A stretch of 64,000 nucleotides of DNA from Sandaracinaceae bacterium (GTDB taxonomy: Bacteria > Myxococcota_A > Polyangia > Polyangiales > Houyiibacteriaceae). Position numbers and translations under genes: made by a program. Below, piece by piece: positions 60,298 to 64,000 of the stretch (within the stretch, counting starts at the first letter, position 1; each line of letters begins with the position of its first letter). A model generated the notes under the pieces. The model did not search any database, had not been told where the DNA came from, and worked only from the letters and a program-made list of their open reading frames with translations. The stretch spans positions 1,488,001 through 1,552,000 of the forward strand of contig JACKEI010000002.1 in the NCBI GenBank assembly GCA_020633075.1. The letters run 5' to 3'.

Positions 60298-62661
60298 ATG
60301 AAGTCGTTTGCGTGTTGGGTCGTGGTTGTCTTACTGGTCGGCACGGCAGCGGGCTGCGGTGGCGATGGCAGGCGTGCCACCTGCGATGACGGTATCGCCA
60401 ACCAGGACGAGACCGACGTCGACTGCGGCGGTGCCACGTGCGGCGGCTGCGCGGATGGCGCCATGTGCTTGGTGCCTGGCGACTGTACGTCGGCCAGCTG
60501 CAGCACCGGCGGCGTCTGCGAGCCCACGTTCACCATTGGTGGTGTGGTCGTGGGTGTCACCGGTCCGGGGCTCGTGCTCCAGAACAACGGCGGCAACGAC
60601 CTCGCGGTGGCGGCCGATGGCGTCTTCACCTTCACCACGGGTGTGGGACTCGGGCGGACCTACGCCGTGACCGTGCGCACCGGTCCGGGTACGCCCGCGC
60701 AGGTGTGCGAGGTGAGCGCCGGCAGCGGCGTCGTGGGCGGGAACGTGACCGACGTCGCCGTGTCCTGCGTCACCACGCCCGACGACATCGCGGACGCGGT
60801 CGACCTCACGGAGGGCGTCGAGCTGCGGTTCAGCACGGTGAACGCTACCGAAGAGACTGGGGAGGACTACTGCGACGACCCGGGCACGGTCTGGTACAGC
60901 TTCGTCGCGCCCAGCGACGGGGACTACGTGGCGTACGCCACGGGCTCCGACCACGACACGGAGGTCACGTGGAGCGATGGCCTGATGGGCCCCACCTACG
61001 ACTGCAACGACGACGCAGATGACTCGTACGATGCCGTCGATGCGTTGCTCACGCTCTCTGCCAACGACCAGCGCTTCGTCCAGGTGGGGCTCAACGGCGT
61101 GGGCAACGTCGGCACGGGCGGTGTCGGAGTCACCCGCGTCCTCCCGGCCGCCGACGACTTCGCGAACGCCATCGCGCTCGAGCGGCGCGCGGGTGGGCTC
61201 ACCGCGGTCATTGGTCTCGAGTTCGCCGGCACCGAGGGCACAGAGGCCAATGAGGCGACGACCTGCGGGTCGACCACCCTCGAGAGCGCGTCGGCCTGGG
61301 TGAACTTCACCGCACCGTTCTCCGGCACGTGGATGCTCGAGTCGAAGTCCTCCAGCACGACGGACATCGCGGTCTACTCGGGCAACGCGTTGGGCTCACT
61401 GACCTTGCTGAACTGCGCCACGGATGATCGCATTGCGGTGCTCGTGCAGCTCACGGCGGGGACGACCTACCGGGTCCGCATCGGCAACGCGGACCTGGAC
61501 GCAACGGAAGCTGTGGTGGTTCGCGCCGAGCGTACGCCCGCGCCCTTGACGGCTACGGTGGTGGACTCGGACGGCGACGGAACGTCGACCAATGTGGGAA
61601 GCGAGTCCGACTTGGTGATGGTCGGTGGCGCGCCCGCCATCGCCTACTTCGACGGGACCAACGGGGAGCTGCGGTTTGCTACGCGCAGCGCAGGCGGGGT
61701 CTGGTCGGACGTGCTCGTGGACGCGGACGGGGATGGGACCTCCACGGAGGTGGGTCGGAGCCCCTCGCTGGCTGTGCTGTCCAACGGGCAGCCCGTGATC
61801 GCCTACTACGACGCCACGAACGCGGAGCTGCGCTTCGCCGAGCGCAGCGCGGCTGGGGTCTGGTCGGACGTCCTGATCGACGCGGACGGTGACGGCACGT
61901 CCACGGACGTCGGGAGTCACTCGTCGCTGGCCGTGCTGGCCAACGGGAACCCGGCGGTCGCCTACTACGACGCCACGAACGCGGAGCTGCGGTTCGCCAC
62001 GCGCAGCGCGGGGGTCTGGTCGGACGTGCTCATCGATGCGGATGGCGACGGCACGTCCACGGACGTCGGGCAGTATCCTGGGCTGATCGAGCTCGCAACG
62101 GGCTTGGCCGTCTCCTACGTCGACGAGACCAACACGGAGCTCCGCTTCGCTCGCTTCAGCGGCGGCTCGTGGACCGACGCGCTCGTCTTCCGGGACGAGG
62201 TCGATCCTTCGTCCCTCGTCGCAGCCCGTGTCGCGCTGGACAGCGCCGGCAACCCCGTGGTGGCGGCGACGGACGACGGCCAGGGAAACCACGTCATCGC
62301 CTGGTGGAACGGCGCGAGCTGGGACATCGAGTGGGACCTTGCGGACCGTCACCTCGCCGAGCTCGACTTCGACTGCGCTCCGCCCCGGCTCCTGATCGAC
62401 GACGCGGACGGCCTGCACCTGGTGTGGACCGACTGCAACTACGCCTACACGATGGCCGTGTCCGAGCGTGACGCGTCCGGTGCGTGGAGCGTACGGGACG
62501 TCGCCGCCACCCACCTCAGCCCCAGCAGCCCCGACTTTGCGGGGACGGTCTCGGTCAGGTCGACCAGCACCTTCGGTGCTGCGTGGATGCCCAACGGCTT
62601 GCTGGCCGTGACCTTCCAGAACGACGACGCCTCGAACCTCTGGATGGCCGTCGGACCGTAG
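60298..62661 (+). CDS. Secreted repeat-containing lipoprotein
   Basis: 787 residues from ATG 60298. Lipobox AAGC (Cys20). Residues 25-75 are Cys/Asp-rich (CDDGIANQDETDVDCGGATC), a disulfide-rich module seen in many myxobacterial lipoproteins. Residues about 420-630 hold four units of 52-53 residues with DSDGDGTSTNVG/DADGDGTSTDVG (possible calcium sites) followed by propeller-like strands, read as VWSDVLIDADGDGTST each time. A strong Shine-Dalgarno AAAGGAGGT at 60226-60234 lies far upstream; the nearest in-frame alternative start is TTG 60247. ATG 60298 is chosen because the signal peptide starts there. Function unknown. Confidence 0.82.
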   Translation: MKSFACWVVVVLLVGTAAGCGGDGRRATCDDGIANQDETDVDCGGATCGGCADGAMCLVPGDCTSASCSTGGVCEPTFTIGGVVVGVTGPGLVLQNNGGNDLAVAADGVFTFTTGVGLGRTYAVTVRTGPGTPAQVCEVSAGSGVVGGNVTDVAVSCVTTPDDIADAVDLTEGVELRFSTVNATEETGEDYCDDPGTVWYSFVAPSDGDYVAYATGSDHDTEVTWSDGLMGPTYDCNDDADDSYDAVDALLTLSANDQRFVQVGLNGVGNVGTGGVGVTRVLPAADDFANAIALERRAGGLTAVIGLEFAGTEGTEANEATTCGSTTLESASAWVNFTAPFSGTWMLESKSSSTTDIAVYSGNALGSLTLLNCATDDRIAVLVQLTAGTTYRVRIGNADLDATEAVVVRAERTPAPLTATVVDSDGDGTSTNVGSESDLVMVGGAPAIAYFDGTNGELRFATRSAGGVWSDVLVDADGDGTSTEVGRSPSLAVLSNGQPVIAYYDATNAELRFAERSAAGVWSDVLIDADGDGTSTDVGSHSSLAVLANGNPAVAYYDATNAELRFATRSAGVWSDVLIDADGDGTSTDVGQYPGLIELATGLAVSYVDETNTELRFARFSGGSWTDALVFRDEVDPSSLVAARVALDSAGNPVVAATDDGQGNHVIAWWNGASWDIEWDLADRHLAELDFDCAPPRLLIDDADGLHLVWTDCNYAYTMAVSERDASGAWSVRDVAATHLSPSSPDFAGTVSVRSTSTFGAAWMPNGLLAVTFQNDDASNLWMAVGP
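61561..62190 (+). repeat. Tandem 156-159 bp repeats in the lipoprotein gene
   Basis: Four units starting at 61561, 61717, 61876 and 62032, spacing 156, 159 and 156 bp, encoding 52-53 residues with a conserved (S/A)DGDGTST motif. Units two to four are most alike, about 80-90% identical by eye. Confidence 0.8.
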
Positions 62662-62683
62662 AGCCTCCAGCCAGGCAACGGAC

Positions 62684-62702
62684 GGGCGGCGTCGTGCCGC
62701 CC
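62684..62702. terminator. Bidirectional hairpin between the lipoprotein and crotonase genes
   Basis: Perfect 7 bp stem GGGCGGC (62684-62690) / GCCGCCC (62696-62702) with loop GTCGT between convergent stop codons. Confidence 0.5.
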
Positions 62703-63497
62703 TCAGTCGAAGTTCGGCGCGCGCTTCTCCGCGAAGGCGCGCATGGCCTCCTGAAACTCGGGGGAGACCATGCGCGCCTTGAACTCCTCGGCTTCGCGGG
62801 CGCGGGCGGCGCGAGCCTCTCCGCGGGTGGCGTGGCGCATCAAGCGCTTGGTCTCGCGCACGGCCGCGGGGGGCTGCTGCGCGATCTTGGTGGCCAGCTC
62901 CAGCACGCGCGGGAGCAGCTGGGCCCGCGGCAGGGTCTCGAGCACCAGGCCGGTCTCGCGCGCCTCTTTGGCGCCCATGTAGCGTGCGCTGAACAGCAGC
63001 TCGGCCGTGCGCTGGTAGCCCAGCACGTGAGGCAGCAGGAAGCTGCTCCCGGCCTCGGGCACCACGCCCAGGGTGACGAAGGGGCACTTGAGCTTGGCCT
63101 CGTCGGCCATGAGGTTGATGTCCGTGTGCAGGAGAATGGTCAGGCCCAGGCCCAGGCCCAGGCCGTTGACCGCGGCCAGGATCGGCTTGCCCACCGCCTC
63201 GAGCGCGTCCAGCAGCACCTCGAAGCCGATGACCCCGGTGGCGCTGGCCATGCTCGCCATTTCCGTCAGGTCTTGGCCTGCGGTGAAGGCGTCGCCGGCC
63301 CCGGTGAGCACGATGACGCGCACCTGCGGGTCCGCGTCAGCGCTGCGCAGGGCCTCCGCCAGGGCCAGGTAGAGCTCTTGGTTGAAGGCGTTCAGGGCGC
63401 GCGGCCGGTTGAAGGTCAGCACGCGCACGCGCCCCTCGTCGTGCGTCAGCAGGCAGGGCTCGCTCGCGCTCTTGGTCGCGTCGGTGGCTTGGGTCAT
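62703..63497 (-). CDS. Crotonase-family enoyl-CoA isomerase-like protein
   Basis: 264 residues from ATG 63497. Crotonase fold with TFNRPRALNAFN and the oxyanion region GAGDAFTAGQDLTEM. The two hydratase glutamates are absent: GLGLGLTILL in place of GGGCELAM, and CPFVTLGVVPEAGSS in place of the PE motif. The retained acidic residue in VPEAGSS is the one often seen in delta3-delta2 enoyl-CoA isomerase-like members. Thus an isomerase or non-hydratase role is likely; not proven. It is 110 bp downstream of the truncated TetR gene and may be controlled by it. Confidence 0.85.
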   Translation of the reverse strand: MTQATDATKSASEPCLLTHDEGRVRVLTFNRPRALNAFNQELYLALAEALRSADADPQVRVIVLTGAGDAFTAGQDLTEMASMASATGVIGFEVLLDALEAVGKPILAAVNGLGLGLGLTILLHTDINLMADEAKLKCPFVTLGVVPEAGSSFLLPHVLGYQRTAELLFSARYMGAKEARETGLVLETLPRAQLLPRVLELATKIAQQPPAAVRETKRLMRHATRGEARAARAREAEEFKARMVSPEFQEAMRAFAEKRAPNFD

Positions 63498-63528
63498 GGG
63501 GTCCTCGGTTCTCGGCGGTTGCGTGCGT

Positions 63529-63567
63529 GCGGGTGTCGCGCGCGGGTGTCGCGCGCGGGCGTGGCGG
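63529..63567. repeat. Short tandem repeat upstream of the crotonase gene
   Basis: Unit GCGGGTGTCGCGC repeated at 63529-63541 and 63542-63554, with a degenerate third copy to 63567. It lies in the spacer between the truncated TetR gene and the crotonase start. Confidence 0.6.
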
Positions 63568-63607
63568 GGGCTAGCGGTGCGGTGGCGCTGTGGGAGTCGT
63601 CGGGTGA

Positions 63608-64000
63608 TCACGCCTCGGGCGTGAGCGACCGGATGATCTGGCGCACCCCCAGCCCGAACTCCGCTTCTTCCACGAAGCGTGAGAGCTTGGGAGCCAGCGC
63701 CACCAGGTTGGGGAACTCGGCGATGTCGGCGGACTCGAAGCGCTGGCGCAGCTGCCGCTGCCACTCCTGCTGCGTGCCCGCCTCCGCGCTCTGCTGCTGC
63801 TCGCGCGCGGCGACCTCGATGGCCACGGCGCCCAGCGTGTAGCTCACCAGCAGGTGTAGGCCGCGCGCCACGGCGTCCGCCCCCAGCCCCGCGCCGCGCA
63901 GCTTGCCCAGCAGGCGCTCGGTGATGCGCAGCGACTGGAGCCCGTAGCTGGCGCTGCTCCCCAGCAGCGGCAGCACGCCCGGGTGCTGCAGCAGCGACGC
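63608..64000 (-). CDS. TetR-family regulator, C-terminal part (cut by right edge)
   Basis: The frame runs from the right edge to the stop at 63608 and encodes 130 residues. The visible part starts ASLLQHPGVLPLLGSS, a pattern frequent in the C-terminal effector domain of TetR/AcrR regulators (HPGVxPLL), followed by amphipathic helices (SLRITERLLGKLRGAGL, LLVSYTLGAVAIEVAA). The DNA-binding helices would lie beyond the window. A GTG at 63976 could start a short protein but has no ribosome site and would cut the domain. Likely controls the downstream crotonase gene. Confidence 0.7.
   Translation of the reverse strand, partial: ASLLQHPGVLPLLGSSASYGLQSLRITERLLGKLRGAGLGADAVARGLHLLVSYTLGAVAIEVAAREQQQSAEAGTQQEWQRQLRQRFESADIAEFPNLVALAPKLSRFVEEAEFGLGVRQIIRSLTPEA

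Noticed and set aside
63529..63567. Short direct repeats considered as a CRISPR or phage attachment site
   Set aside because: Units of 13 bp are directly adjacent, only two are exact, and no integrase or Cas gene is present.

Overview
The window is high-GC DNA (roughly 70% by eye) with densely packed genes and no tRNA, rRNA, CRISPR array, insertion sequence or phage gene that I can recognise. Several features point to the Myxococcota (former Deltaproteobacteria, Polyangia/Sandaracinaceae-like): three Hanks-type Ser/Thr kinases, one fused to an AAA ATPase and a helical repeat region; a surface protein with a MYXO-CTERM-like tail; two PEGA-domain proteins; a lipoprotein with MopE-type Cys/Asp motifs; and many large secreted Asp-rich proteins. 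Genus-level assignment is inference.

Layout, left to right. 1-9.4 kb: an edge-truncated gene, a membrane-anchored protein, the antioxidant pair ahpC-ahpD, a vWA lipoprotein and a beta-propeller/di-haem cytochrome-peroxidase-like surface protein, an SDR, a DUF695-RraB protein and two small membrane proteins. 9.4-21.6 kb: an unbroken minus-strand run of eleven genes, mostly with 1-8 bp stop/start overlaps. It encodes a degenerate HAD protein, a fatty-acyl-reductase-like protein, a thioester-reductase-like SDR, a pyruvyl-transferase-family protein, a crotonase, an acyl carrier protein, an acyl-AMP ligase, a diacylglycerol-kinase-family enzyme, a PlsC-type acyltransferase, a TetR regulator and a RIO kinase. 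A near-perfect inverted repeat lies just upstream. I read it as an uncharacterised lipid pathway in which acyl chains are activated, carried, reduced and attached to a glycerol or sugar headgroup. It is the best candidate here for an undescribed system.

21.7-28.4 kb: a small membrane protein with prmA and rsmE (overlapping), a convergent operon of a CTP-dependent polyprenol/phytol-kinase-like membrane protein with two tandem paralogous secreted proteins, then a large PEGA/beta-barrel protein with a clear terminator. 28.5-34.0 kb: a second overlapping minus-strand operon (hypothetical, sulfotransferase, class III aminotransferase, NAD-dependent epimerase, VOC protein, TetR), probably modifying an unknown amino- or sulfo-conjugate. 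34.1-40.4 kb: a Cys-rich lipoprotein, an SDR, prfC, a membrane-anchored Ser/Thr kinase and an OmpA-family porin with a Pro-Glu spacer. 40.4-46.9 kb: a 2152-residue lipoprotein of eleven Ig/cadherin-like repeats plus a beta-helix, overlapping the OmpA gene by 4 bp.

46.9-64 kb: a crotonase, two more kinases (AAA/TPR type and zinc-ribbon/coiled-coil type), two unknown soluble proteins, the MopE-motif lipoprotein, a second PEGA protein, sseA, a repeat-containing lipoprotein, a crotonase lacking the usual glutamates, and the C-terminal part of a third TetR regulator cut by the right edge. Overall the window combines envelope and surface proteins, signalling kinases and lipid/acyl-CoA chemistry.
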